A DNA stretch of 64,000 bases from Tubiluchus corallicola (GCA_030141605.1 JAQGDQ010000075.1:1-64000); one strand, 5' to 3'; positions 22,872 through 38,023 are shown, counted from the stretch's first letter. Notes: a model not told the origin generated them from the letters alone. Translations and numbers: made by a program.

Positions 22872-25267
22872 GGTGGTGGTGGTGGTGGTGGTGGTGATGA
22901 TGATAATAATGATGATGACGAGAAAGTGTAATAATGGCACTGCCTGCAATTTTCAAAAGCGGAAAACAGCAACTGCTAAAGATGACTATGACTGTAATAA
23001 AATATGATATTACTTTGGCGTCTCTTTAATACTTTTTTTCAAGTTTTTCTGGTTTCTGGAATTTCCTGCTTACGATCCTGGCCCCGCCAATTTGCAGAAT
23101 GGTTCAAACCCAACTTGTGTTGAATTTCACTGAAATCACATGCGCAGCGCAGACACAAATACAACTTTTAGATAACTGCTTGTGTTTTGCTTCAATTAAG
23201 GATGATACTGATCCTTCACTGATGTTTACAATACCAACATGAAACATCTGATCCCCACTGATTCTGTTAATTTAACATGCTTTCCGGTTCTGTTTTGGCT
23301 GTTTGCAAAACTGCGCAAACTGAAAGCAGACGATCGTGTCCACGTTAATGATGTGGAAAGTAGTGATGATGGGAATGTAGTGTTATCACTGTACGTCTTT
23401 CCTTTCTTGTGATCATTACAGTGATGTAATCACTATACTTACTTGTTTTTACTTACTTTTCTTGTGTGCTCATATAAGTAAAATAATTCATCTTAATAAA
23501 TGTCGTATATCCTATGCCTTTCTTTCAAATGTCTGTAAAATGGCTTTAAATTTCGATTTTTTTCATAATTACTAAAGTTGCTTATAAGCAATAGTCAACC
23601 GTATACATTATATAATTTAACTTTTCCTATAAAATGAATAAAATCGATGAATAAATGTTATTAAATCCATTCTTCCAGCAAGAATAATTATTACAGACAA
23701 CGGTCAAATGTTTGTCTGAATCATCCGGCCAGTTACGAAAACAACTCGACATCCGCATCCCTGGTTAGGTAACCCTGGTCACTTTTGCTTGAGGAGTAGG
23801 CTAATTTTTTTCGAAATCTTATCTTAAATCAACTCGTTTAGGTTCCTGAGCAGGGCTGGTAACATGATGGCACATTCAGTCACAGTGTGAACCCATCAGT
23901 TTTCCATCACGTTGCCATGGTTTTCTAAAAAGTGATAACTTTTATCTTGCATCGACCAAATTTAATTCTGATTAATTATTTCATGTATTTCGCTGCTATA
24001 TTTACAGTGCAATTTAGTTTCGCATTGTAAAGTTACAAGCATTGTCAAACTTGGAATGTTAATCAATATCACAGTACTAAATGTAGAAATTGGATGTGGC
24101 ACTTTGGGCGTTTGTTCTTTATAGTTGGTTAGGTAACTAAATCAAAGTGAGTTCTATCAAGTCACTAACCTATATGAATCTCGAAAATCAATAAGATTAT
24201 CTGTGACAGATAATTTATTCTGTGACAAGTATTGTATTTATCTAGTCTTATATTTAGAGCTAAATTGTTATTTACGCTATTTAATAGGCTGACGAGTTCT
24301 TCTTGTTAAAGTGTCAAACCTGATATCTTTTTACTTCATTCTGGTATTCAGAAAAGAAATTCTTGTGTTCAACAAAATCTGAGCAGAACTTCCTCTCACA
24401 GGATTGATCGAATCATCATTCTAAGTTCGAGATAACTGAGAAACTCATCCAGCTAATTTCGCAGGGTGCCTGATTAGGGATGCTGGAGTGTTGTGACCTG
24501 ATATTTCGGGTGCGTCTTAGGAAATCTAGGAAAACAAACCCAGGAGATGATGTATAAACAGCATTTTTACAGAGTAAGAATCAGTTTGCTTATTAGAGCA
24601 GGACAGGAATACTTCTCAGACACAGCTGTCAGTTGCACGAGCTATAAGGCATCTCTGCACTATGGCATGGTTCGCTATTTTTGCATATCTGTTTTAGTGT
24701 TATTCTTGGAGGTTAGTTGGGGATCGGTGTCTCGGTGGGACGCAAAACATTCGACGTGTTTACGTAGTGCTGTTGTTGGTTTTTTGGTTAATAATATTTT
24801 ATGACACAAAATTAGCGAGATGCAAAGTACGCTCACGTAGACGCGTGCGCATCAATACGCAAGCCGCGGGAGGTAGGTCTGATATAGGTTGCCATCGTGG
24901 GCACAGGTTACCCGGTTAGAGACATGTCTGCAGATTCAGACAGTCAGGAGTCTGAATTAATTCTAGTAAAAACAAGTTTATAGAACTCATATATAGAGCT
25001 CAAAAAAGTTCATAGGACTCGGATCAAAAGTTAAGCAAACCTGCCTCTGGCAAGTACTTGGGTGGGTAATGTACCGGTCAGTTTCATAATTAGGGAATTT
25101 TTGCGATTTGAGGTGAAATGCTACGCCTCAAAGAAAGGTAAACCGAGTGAGAAAAATAGAATGTAACTGAACGAGATTTAGAAGAATTGAGTGAGTGAAA
25201 GAGCGAGAAAAAAGAATAAATAGTGCGAGAGAAGTAACGATCTTTAATATCTTTTTTGGAGGACAAA

Positions 25268-25364
<97 letters not shown>

Positions 25365-28300
25365 AGGGAATCCTGGTCTCCCTGACCGGCGAAACTAAGA
25401 TGATACATTATCCTCTTTACTGACATTGTGGTAACTCAGCTTTTAATAGGAAACCCAATCTTTCCTGCGTCGGGCCAGTGTTTCCCTAACAATCTATTTG
25501 GAGGTTCGAGCAATGTCGATTATGTAAACTCGGCAGTCAAGTATCCAAACTACCCATGCGATTGAGGAAGCTGACTGAAGCCCTTCCAAGTATCAATAAC
25601 ACTACAGATTGTATATAGATAATCCTGATGCCACCGTTTGCCCTACTTGGTGCACTTAAGTGCTAAAGGATCGACCAAGGAGATTAAATGGGATGACACA
25701 AAATGCTTCTTTCCGGGATCTACACGACTTGAGAATCCTCTTAGTAGTGTTTTTTCAGCTGTGTAGAGATGAGCAGCCAGTGATATGCGAGCAGTCCTTC
25801 TGCTACCTCCTCTAGGCATTTAGATCACTGCGTGGGCTCAGACAGAAGAGCGAAGATGCGTCTGATGCGCTAGAGTTGCTATCTCTGTTATCTGCTCGGC
25901 TCTGGACCTCTGAATGGTTGAGTCGTATCATGACACCGCCCATCGCAGCTCATCTGTTGATGTTATAGGTAGTCTCGCAGCTCATCACTGACAGTGAGAT
26001 AGTCTTCCATGAACCATGCTAGAAAAGTTAGTTTGTTATGTAGGGTGAGTGAAAGACAAAAATTATGTCAGGCTCTTGCTCGTCAGTGATAGCCGGTGTC
26101 ACAGGTGGCACGGCAGTGAGTGGTTAAAAAATAAAAGCTGAGATAGGCATCAACCAATAAGCTTAAACGCAAAACCAGCAATTCAGTGCAAGTGGTTTTA
26201 TTTTCTGATTCTGATTCTTCGTTATCACTTTGTTGTTATGTTTAAATTTTACTGCTCTTTTAATTAACTATGAAGAAAGAAAATTAGTTTATATTTTAGT
26301 CTGGTTTTCAATTTTAAATACAGAAACAAATGAATTAATGAATAAATGAGTGAATGAATGAATACACGAAAGGTTGAATAAATAAATTTATGAATGTGTG
26401 AATGCAACAAAGAGTGTTATGAAAAAAAGACGATTTGAAAAAATCGACTGTAGGTTTACACATATAGGATCTAATAAAACCAATTGACACAGAAACGACC
26501 AAATTTCGTTAGGCCTACTTACATCGATTGTAACTAATAGTTTCAAAATTTATGTTGCTAATTCAAAAGGATCGTAGAGCTGGTAATTAAAACGTTTTTA
26601 ATAAATAACTGTCTCTTTTGAAAACATCGACTTCCAGTGGACTTTAGACTTTTCAACGTGTATCTCAGCTTGAGTAAACTTAAACAAACGGCGTTTTGCA
26701 CAGTGGTGCAAGACTGCACACACACTGGAAAATATTTGTCAATGGCGCTAAGAAAAAATCATCAATAAAGTATCTGGCGGTTACTGTGAACAAAAGTGGT
26801 TCCCTGTCCACCACCTGCACATAAGCATATTGTCCTGGCATTATGCTTTCTCGCGGGCTCCCTTTCTAACGTTTTGTCTGCTAGCCTTCCAATATTGCTT
26901 GCACTTATCTTGCTCCATTAATGTGGCCAAGTCGCTCCATTTATACGCCATTTAACTGCGCCGAGGGACGAAAACTGTTTCGCTATTAAACTACTGGCAA
27001 ACTGATACACAAAAAATAGCTAAACCCTCACTTTTGTCATGGAAATAGCTGCGAGCTATTCCGCTCTAGCGGGCGTTACTCTATCCTCGTATTATATGCG
27101 CTTTTATACATTATACACAGGCGTTAATTTTTTGTTTAACTGAATGCATTTAGGACTATAGAAGAAGCATGATGAATTGGGTGTTTTTTGCACTGGACAG
27201 GTTTGAGGTGTTGTATTCTCTGCGTCGTAACTTAAGGCCTATTGTGGGACCACGTTATCGATGCTTGTGTCTATATTGAAAACAAACTCTGAAGGAAGTG
27301 TTTGTCTATAATGCGGCGTGTACTTTTTATTACCCAGAAAGCAAGGACAAAACTGAAAATCTGAAAAAGAAATTAGAAAGCAATTTGTTCACGATAATGA
27401 TCATTACCATCGCTACCATTATCATCATTTTCATCATCAATTTTTTTTATGTTTTCATATTATTGATGTAATAAGATAATTAGTGGGACAGACTTACCAA
27501 CTATATTACTACTGGTCTTGTTTTCCAGTATGACATAGGATTTGAAAGTTTAATTTGGCTAAACTTATTACTTTACTGGGCTCAATTGATGAGGTTTCTG
27601 AGCCTTTTAAGGAACAAGATAGTTTTGAGTATATTTTAGTTCGTGTTGGAAGGTATAGATCCTGGGTAATTAGTCTTAGATAATGCAAGTGCAAGTAATT
27701 CGGTTGACTGTCACTAAGAGATAAAGAACATGTTTTGATACACGATCCTTTTCGTACATCAGCTGTTGGCCTAATCTGTCAATAAAATTATATCGGCTTT
27801 GAAGCTTTTGACACGCTCGAGCCATGTTTGTTTTATCAAACAACTACCAAGCAAATTCATGTCGTAATCCTCCTCCCCTCCCTCTTTTGACTACCATGTC
27901 TATTTGCCTAAGATAAAAGAGAATTATGAGTGCTAAAAACATCTGCCTGTTGGTGGCCATTGTTTGCCGACCAGCACACGCCAGTGGTTCGATGGCGGGC
28001 TGTGGCACGCGCCGAACTGATAGGATATGTATTGATCTTTGATCAGAAGAGATTGAACATGTGTATTGATTTTAAAGATATCCTAGAGCAAATATAAGAC
28101 CCGATCGAAGTGAGATTGCAAAAGAGCAGACATAGAAATAGGCCCCGTGTCTGTGTTTGTGCATTATACTTACTACGTTTTGGCTAAGTACAAGTCTTGC
28201 TAATTTGATTTATGCAGGTCAGTCTGTAATAAAGCAACATTTCTTACTTATATTGATTCAGTACACGCAAAGTAGTTAAAAAGTAAAACAGCCAAACAGC

Positions 28301-31300
28301 CATGCTCCGTTGAGAAAATTCATTTATATTTTATATAAAATTATATACGTATACATATATATATAAATTCTGTTGTTTTGCAATAGAGCACCTGCATGGT
28401 GTAGACATTAAAATTAGTGTTTCCCACGATTTTTATTTTGGTAAAGAAAGTAAAACTTAAAATTTAATTTTTTCTGGTAAAATTTTCACGCTTTCCCAGT
28501 CTTTTTAGAATCTGTAATCACAAAAATTTTGAAAGCTTGAGACAATAAAAAACAAGTAGTCAATGCGGAACTTGTCCGTTAGACTTCAGTTGTTTTGTTT
28601 TAAATTTATATCTCTAGTGAAGCTCTATATTCTTAGGGTTCAAAAGAAAGAATCAAATAATTTATATTTGCTTTGTGTTGGGCGTTTTTGTGGCGTGTCA
28701 CGGTCCTTGTGACAGAGCAAGGGCGATGATGATGTTCATGTTATGAACGTGTGCCTTGCGTCATGCCCTATTGTTAGCAACAATAGCAGGCCGCCTTTAA
28801 AACCACTTCTGTTAATGATGGCAATATTGGCAGAAATCATTAGAACATAATGATAACCACAATTAGAGGCGAGTGTCGTAGCAGTCATGACCCAATAAGA
28901 GACGCAACCTTGCTTGTTATTGACATGTCAAATCTTAATTAGTGGCGGATCCATGAAGGGTAGTTTTATTTCCAAGCAAACCAAAATGAAATAAATATAT
29001 TAATAATAACATTTAATGTTTAGAAATACTATAAAATAACCATTATTTTGCGCCAATAATTACAAAAAGATTAAGCGTAATTATATCATCGATTACTGGA
29101 AATTTTAATCCAGTTTTATTTCTTTAATATCTGCAAGCCTATTGTTTTAAAAAATGTATAGGTTAGTTTACACTTTGATTTTATCATTTTGAGCAAATGA
29201 TCAAATGTTTATTTTGTTGAGATGCTGTGAAGTACAAACTATAGGACTGTATTTCTAATTAACAACTAATGAGAACGGAAATATACAACCCCGTAACTCA
29301 ACACCTCAACGTTTTTTTCGTGAGCTTGTTATGTTAACTGTATGTCAATTACATATATCACACATTGTTGATTAGTTCTTTATGCTAATTTCATAAATTT
29401 ACTCAAAACAATTGATTCGCCATGTGATTCATGATTAAGGAAGGCATAAGCATCAAGGTGAGTTGTTGTTGTTAATTAATACACTTAATCGATGAGTGAA
29501 ACCACTCACAGGCACTCCCACTGTTCCCACACTTACCTACATCGTCCCATCGCGTGACTCAAAGCGGATATAGGCCCGAAGCACTTACTCCATTATCCCG
29601 GTCACGTGACCAAGCCAGGTAAAGCAATTGCGTCATCGAAATTGGTGCAAATTACTTGATAATTGATGTCATCGGCTGAGTAGTGCAGTTAAAATAAATT
29701 CAACTTGAATTGTGAACCTATTGATTTATAAGTGGTTGCACTTTCAATTTACGCACACCCTTACAACTGCTGATCTCACAGAAAGGTTCCAGTAATTTTA
29801 TTCTATATTGATTTAATGCTTGTATAACTAAATATTGGTAATACTGCTACTGCTTTTTCGCTTTCTATCTATACCGACTCAGCCACCAGGCCGACTGAAT
29901 TGCCCGTAAATTACTGGCTTCTTTTATCTTCATTAAAACTATCAAGTCAATAGCGGAGACCTTCTTTTCATTTCCTGTCGTCAGTGTCATCACCGTTTTG
30001 ATCATAGTGAAGATGTAGCTCATTAAACACACAGAATGCGGTAATCTGTCTAGCTGTCTCTTTTAATGACACAGCTGTTGTATGGGTAAAGCAGAACCTA
30101 GGTTCACTAGATGGTATGCCGGTTAGCTAATCACAGCTTATTGCTACTTGTGCTTTGAGTTTGGCAGAAATTCTGAAATTAAGTGAGATTAACGAGAAAT
30201 AGTGAAAATGTGCATTAAAATCGTGTGTCACTAGATTGTAGCCCGCGTTGTTGTTTTTGCACTCAATAATGATTTTACAATCTTGTGATATTATCTTGTT
30301 TTTTTATATGTTTGAATTTACTTTAAATACTTTATTTATTTATTTATTATTTGTTTATTAATTTGATGTTCTTCTTTTCATACGTTATCGCCCCTTTTTT
30401 CCTCTCTTCCTTCTTGTTTGTTTTTTCCCGTTTCTTCGTTCAACTCATTCATTCATTCATTTCTATGCAATTGAACACATTGCTAATCGGTCTTCAGTTC
30501 TTAAAGGATGGCTTACTAATGCTAATGGTTGAAACAGGAACAAGGTGAGTGTAATTGAGTGGTAATCATGTTTGCATAGCAACAGAGATTAAGCTATACC
30601 AATTCAGGCCAGTATATGGATGGACACGCTACCAGAGAAACTGCTTCTGAGTGTTTTTATGTCACAGTGGCTTCGCTTATTTACCTTGAAGGGGGAGAAT
30701 TAGCACGCAATAACTGTGCCCCTCAATGTGGCTAAAAAATTTAGACGATTATCATTTACGTTCCAGTTCTTCCATTTACATTAAGTCGGTTTTTCCATTG
30801 CGTTGTGAATACCGGCTTACAGTGTGCCAAACTGTATAAAAAGGGCGGAAGCTTAACTCAAGAATATTTCTTTCAAATGAAACACTGAACTGAACTGCAT
30901 ATTTTATTAAATATTATCCAAATATAATATTTATAATATTGTATTACGCATAATATTATACATGAATTTTTTTCTCGAAGAAATGATCAACCGAGTTCAT
31001 TTACTAGTGTGTTTTATTAGCCAGATCCAGCTGTATTTCACTGACTACACGAACACATAAGTAGCTAGTTATCTATTCATCTAAATTAGTATAAGCTGCT
31101 GATACTAATTTTTCGCGCTCTCCACCGAATGCTTTATTCTTCCATCTTTTTTCTTTCTTTTCTTGAAATCAGCAACAGAAAAACCTCTGTGCATAAGCTT
31201 GCAATTTACGCTTCAAACGTATGATTACCTGATGATCAACTACTTGTTTGTTTAATTACGAGAAGAGGCGCTTAATTACCGCTCCGGGAAGAAGCTGATT

Positions 31301-34300
31301 GCCTAGGCGACAATAGCCGAGGATAATGAATCACCAGAGCTGATGTCAGCAACGTCTACATTAGCTGAAGCCAGGTAGGTAGTTTAGTAGTGATTTATGT
31401 GCTTGTCTACCATGTTATCAGTCTTAACAACACCTGATTAAGTCATCCCAGTGCATCATAATTACGTCGGATTTTAAACTGTTATTCTGTCGTTAATGCC
31501 AGCGCCGTGAAGTAGAGGTTTACATTGTCATCGCCATTTTAGAAGCTGATCTTCCCAAATTTGAACAAGGACGTTGCCTAAATATCGCCCCTCCCCCACC
31601 ACAATCAGGAATTGACAAGAAAAATCAAGAAAAATATTTGATTAATTTTCGAATGAAAGAGAGAAGAGTGCGAGATGAAGTAAATGTTAACGCCACTGGA
31701 GGCGCACCTCCTTCTTATTCATGAAATCCACTCCTTCAGTAAGTGAATAATGGGCGCTTGGGGAAAGATAGGATAATGGTTAGCGATTAAGATTCTATTG
31801 CCATTCAATGATGCGTTAATCTCCAAGTTAACTAATTGCATCTTAAATTAATGCACTGATGGGCGTGCATAGGCAAGGAGTTTGACTTTCAGTCTAGCAT
31901 ATTCCAGGTGTAAGTTCACCACATGACATTTCTCTTATGATAACTGATTTGTATTTGGGTCTAATGTGGTATAGAAAATAGGGGGAGTAGCGTGAATACT
32001 AGTCCAGAGAACTCCAGGTATACTGAGTATCTTTTCTCTATAAATGTAGTTGTTGACATCTATCTTTGGAAATTTTTTTTGCATCTCGCCTCTTTAGCCG
32101 TAAAGATGCTTATGGGGTAATAATGGCGGTATTTTTTTCCCAAAATCAAACTCACTTATCATTATAGAGAACAAACCTTCTTTGTTAGAGGTCCAAATAA
32201 AAAAAATTATCTAACAAATAGTAAAACGTGTATCAAGTTGAGACGGCATGCTGACAATTTTTACTGATATTTTAGCTGTCTTTACAGGGAAGGCTCGGCG
32301 GTTTAGCGATACGGCGTAAAACCTTGGCTGCCGATCCAGCGATTGTGGATTCAAATGCCACAAATGTCGGGGTTTCCTTTTATTGAACACCTGGTCAAGT
32401 ATTGAGAAAAGAAAGGCAGCCGAGCAATGAGCTAGTCACCTGTCCTCCTTATATGCGGAGGTTTACGAAAATAGATGCGGTATCGATTTAGCGTCAGGAC
32501 AGCGGCCTTTCTTCTTCTTCTTTTTCTTCTATAATTCCCTACATAGCTAACTAAACAGCAAAACTAACCACATTAACCAAAAATGCGGTGTTAGTTTATT
32601 ATTAATTCCTATGAAAGGAAAACGATGTACAGCTACTCCTGCGGGACTCGACGTGGGACGGTCTGCCTGCAAACCTGTTGATGTTCATATCGTCAAAAAT
32701 TCGCTTAATTCTATTTTGAAATCTGCATGATGACAGCGTTTTGAACGCTATAATCATGGATACGCCACGTGGATTTAATACACAGCAGTTATTACTGAAA
32801 CTCTTACGTCATATTATAGATTCTCTTGTGAATCGCGCCGCACGATTTTCGCAATTTCTCTTCGGGAGAGATTTCGCAAAAACATTTTAACGTAACGTGT
32901 TTCATCCACTGTTGATCTCATCTTGCAAGCACAATGCTTTTGATATATAAATTGCTAAGACACAATCCAATATTTGCCGTTCGCCGCTTTGCCCCGCAGG
33001 TGTTATGGCAGCGGCGCGTTCTAATTCCACTATTGATACCTGCTTTGTGCTAAATCTCTGCACGATTTACTGTCCGCGCCGTGATATCTCATGCACAAAT
33101 TCTATTTCCTGAGTTAAATTTCTGCCAATGTTATTATCGCCTAAGCTAGTAAGGAAAACAACTTGTAATGTACGATCCGCGGTTTGGCGCAAAATGGGAA
33201 GATACAGTAGGGCGGAAATTGAATCAGTGCGGCTCCTGGGAGATTTCTTAGACACCGACAAGACATAGAATATTAGCACTGGAGCATCAAGCTTACGTGT
33301 CGTACACCCTGTCTTAGTTCCTCCCCTCAATATAATGGACTTTCTCGTCTGAGTTGTGAACACTCTTTACGAGCACAGAGCTGATAACTCCTCCTGAGAG
33401 GTTTCCCTCCTCCTCTGCTCGGCTTTACCACTGATGTCTGAAGCACTTGTGTGTCTTCAACAATTTAACCAAGCTAGGTTTGATATTGAATGATAATTGA
33501 CTTGTGGATGATAATCGACTGAGAAGATATTCAATGGCTTCCTAATTTGCGTATGTCATCATGCAGTTGCTGGAGCCGAAAGAAGGTTCAGTCCTAAATT
33601 CCTCCTAATTCTAGGTTGCTGAGTGGGCGCTGTTGGATTGTGCGTTATAAGGATAAGAATTCAGGCCCTGCTGTGTCGTCCTGAGCTTGTAGTTCAAATG
33701 GCAGAACATTATAATACTAATGGCAAGGTTTCGAGTTCAAGGCTCGACTGGCTAACAATTTTTCAGTGTCTCCGTTCTTTCTTCAACTCATTAGTGGTTA
33801 AGTTAATAATTGTCGAGACATAAACCGCAATGGTTTATTAATTTCTGGCGATCACAGTCAAATTCTAAGTGGATGTACATTTTTCAAAAATTAAGGACCG
33901 ACCTAGAGTCCAAGAAGTGTCAGCATCTCCAAGACACAAATTGTGCTTTCAGCTACGAAATCATAGTTTGTTAGCGCTCAGGTTCAGTGATATAGGTACA
34001 TAAAACAGTAACTGTTAGTTAGGATAAAGTACATGAAGAGCATTTTCAATAGATATTATAATTTGCATATCAAGTGACTCAATTATTCCCGCTGGTCTAT
34101 GTCAATTTACATGTTTAAAAGCGCTGATCTATGTAGGATACAAGTTTTTCATTTCATATAGGCTTTTCATAGGCATTTCATTATGTAAGTTAATAATGAA
34201 ACTATGCCGTCTAACGTCTACTCTAAATGCTTTCTCTGCTTAAATGCTAAAATTATTGTTTTATGCCAGTGTCCCCACAACTTTTTCTGGTATTAGAAGA

Positions 34301-37300
34301 AATTTCGATTAAATCATTTTCCCAACTGTTCATTCACGCGTGACTTCGATGATTCATTGTTAGTATTAGTGTAAAGTTGCCTCACAGATTATCAGTATTG
34401 CACTGAATTAACCGACTTTGATTAAAACGTGAGCAAGGTAAATTCTTCTGACATCCCACACAAGAAGGGGCACCGTTTGCGTGATCCCAGGTAGATAGAA
34501 AAAACTTTCTCATGATCTTTTCAACTCGTTAATTTTCATCGCGATTCTAGAATTTGTTTACAAACAAGTCGTAATACCACCTGCTTAAGACATACACAAA
34601 CTAAGAATCGTGGTGTTACGAAAGCATATTGCTGTATTATCTCTCTCATGTGTGTAGATGTAGAGAAACAGTCTTGATTCTGAAAGAGTGCTGTGAATTT
34701 TGATTAACTTAATTTAAGCATTTGAAATTAGAGGGTAAGATATTTTTAGCTTCTTAAAATTTGGTGCTTATTATAATTTCTTAAAAGTATGCATATTTAT
34801 TGCGAAAAAGCGCTTTTTATCTTTAGGTGGCATTTGATCGTATTGCTAATAGTTAGGCATTTCTTTGGGACGTTTAAGTCTTCCTATGGAATTTAGAAAC
34901 CAATTAATCGTTTTCCACTCGAGACAACTCAAATAGGCAAAACTGTTCAGTTCGCCAGAGGTTTGCGTATAAAAATAATATTATAGTGAGGAGCTAATAT
35001 ATAAGTCTGGCGATTATGGCATTTATAATTTTTATATTGTCACTTATTTTATATTTTTAGCATTTTCTCTATAATTTAAACCGTAATACCAGTGGATTTT
35101 AAACAATATTGTTCCCTGCACGCTAAATCATATTGGATGAAATGAAAAAAAAGAAGTGCAGTAATTTAGGCAAAAAACTGTCATGCAAAATGCGGTGAAG
35201 CCACACATAATGACGAAGGTGTGCCTACCTGTGGTAATAATTCACTCCTGATTTTCTCACCTGCCTCTTCAGGTGGCCGTTAATTAATTTTACCTGGGAT
35301 TACCGTAGTAACACAAACAGTTTTATAAGTCTGCTGTGATTTCTTCTGATCAGATAATGATTCATGTTAAGACATGGATTTTATTTGCAGACAGGTGTTC
35401 CCTTATTGTATTTGATCAATCAGTGACACGAATTTTGAAATTACTAGAGCAGGTGAAAGATAATGAATGTAGTTATTAATTCGATGCTGCAAAAATTCGC
35501 ATAATTTTGCTAACAAAAATTCACATTTTTATGTAAAAACGTATTTGATGCTGCTTTAGTTATCAAACTTTAGAAGTAGCATAAATGCTAATAAAATGAT
35601 GCAAGTGTGTATGTTTTAAATAAAATAGTTCAAATAAATAATAAAGATGATGATTCAGAATTTTTGTTCAGTCTGAATCACAATGTACCTGAGGTTATGA
35701 TCTTATGATAGCAGCAGTGCTGCCATGTGAATACGGTTAGCCTTGTATAAGTTACTTCATTATAAAAATTAAAGGAGCTGAAAACTCAAGAGAATAATAA
35801 TATTCGGGGTCGTCTGTTTGATAAGGATTTCGTTCAAAAAATCCACTACCTATCGTAATTAAGTTTTGTAGATAAATTTAAGGGCTTATGATAACATTTG
35901 ACTATAAAGTCCACTGTCTAATTATAATTTTATCCAACTTCAATCTAAACCCATATGGTGAGGGCTGAAAATTATTGGTTTATTCTGGCATGCAGTTGTA
36001 CGGTTTCAGAAACTTTGCGTTATATGCTACGATAGGCCAAAGTTATTTTCGTTTCACACGCCAAGTTGCTAGTCAAGTATTTGCTAAAATCTGTGCTAAA
36101 GTAAAGGACGATGACTGAGCTGTCGCTATTTACCTATGTAAATGAAGTTTAACTAAATGTCTGCCTGTAAAAATAGCGGTTTCTGTGCGGTAAACAGCCG
36201 GTTCCGTTAGACAACCGTAATGTCCGTTAATTCTGATCTGCTCCAATGCGTCCGGAATCCGCTGAGCGTCCGGAATCGAGCTGAAGTTTTATTATCCACT
36301 CCTAGAATAGTCAATAAAGTTTCGTTCGTAGGTTATTTAGTATATTTGTTAAGCTTTAAGACTTTCTGATGCCTAAATTGAAAGCACAAACCAACTCAAA
36401 AGGCATTTTTGGATTTTGAAAACCACCTATGGTATGGGCGCTTTTTAATTTTTGGATTCATTTGTATAATATAATAACATGTACACAAGACGAACACTGC
36501 ATTGTAATAGTATCATTGTTTCTGGTGTAGCTTGAAATAATAAACATGTCTGGGCAATATGGACAATGGACAATGGACGTTTGCTTGGTCTGCAATGTCC
36601 CTAACTCTGGCGTTATAGACAATAGGTTTCATATACAAACAAAGACCTGCAAGTACATAGTTCAAACATACTATTATGTAAGTATAAGGTACGCTGAACT
36701 TAGGTAGGTTGGCGTAGTCTGTTTGTTCTCCATCAGGATTTAAGTACTAGATGTTTGCGTAACTGTTCCTTGATCAGGTGCTGCATGCGATTTTAATTAA
36801 AGATCCAACAACAACTTTTACAATGATGTTGTTTCGAATTTACATCTGCAAAATAATTCTCCACTAGAAATTTTCTCCTGAAAAAATGTGCGAGTAATTT
36901 TCATTATCCTTATATAATGGGGGGGGGAAGCTAAATACATTTATTATTGTCAAGCCTAGATCTGCCCCTTTGTGCTTTACAGATATAACAATGTTTAATA
37001 AACTGATTGCGTGGATACTTCCTATCCCATACACAAACTCTTCCTAGTGACCAGAGAAATTAGTTAAACAACACCTCTACAGGATCTCAGTAAATGTTCA
37101 GGTCACTACCCTGAGTTCTCGACAGGTGACTTAGCATAAGTGATAATGGAGTTCAAATTTCTGTTTATAGGTAATAGACACTCTGGGACAGTTCACCTAT
37201 TCTCTGCCCATTGCCCCGTCTTATTCAAGAGAATCGAAAGTTCAGTTGTTACTAATTCCTTGTTAGCTTTGTTATTTTGTTTTCGTTACATATTATATCA

Positions 37301-38023
37301 TACTTCGACAAAAAGTGAAAAATATCAAAAACAAAAAGTCTATTTAAGTGTTGTTGCTGCATGTGCCATTCAGAATTAATGGTTTGATAAAATGCATTGA
37401 AAATTATTTTAGTCTATAGCTTTTCTGTCCTGTAATATTTGTAAGAGCACGAATATGCTATTATACGCATTCACGACGCCGAAGTTTAAATTTGCAACTT
37501 ACATGCGTTCCTATTTCATTTTATTTGAATTTTATTGATAACAGAACGTTGTACTGATGTACCTCCAGTGATCTTACAGTACTATGTGAGCTCTTAAATA
37601 TTACTGACTACATTAAATATACATGTAATTATACGCTACCGTAATTTTCATCATATCTCATATAAACTGTGATAAACAATAACAACTAACAGATCTGACT
37701 GTCTATCACTACAATTTTATTAGTTGTATAAAAAACAGGTAATATGCAATTGGATATCAACGCTACATAAAAGTTTTAAGACACCTTAAACGCAAAGCTG
37801 TAAAGCACTCAGATGATGAAAGGTCTGGAACGTGTAAAACTTGTAATTACATGTATTACATGTACATATGTAAATTAATAATTTGTTACTCAACTTGAAT
37901 TAAATGTCAAAAGATGTTTTTTTAAATGCGTTTGATTATACGTCGTTCTTCATCGCATTAATGAGAAAAGCATAAAAAGCGTCACTTACTTGCGTACTCA
38001 TTTACTTCTATCATCAGCCATTT

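Noticed and set aside
22521-23007. 142-, 76- and 74-codon ORFs with poly-Asn, -Thr, -Val and -Leu
   Set aside because: Produced by the compound trinucleotide repeat; no non-repetitive domain is attached.
25195-25426. Poly(Arg-Glu) and poly(Ser-Leu) ORFs
   Set aside because: Translation of (GA)46 in the two strands.
25440-26110. GC-richer stretch considered as a decayed retrotransposon pol fragment (minus strand)
   Set aside because: Only a short peptide-like match to retroelement linker sequence could be imagined; frames are full of stops and no reverse transcriptase motif was seen.
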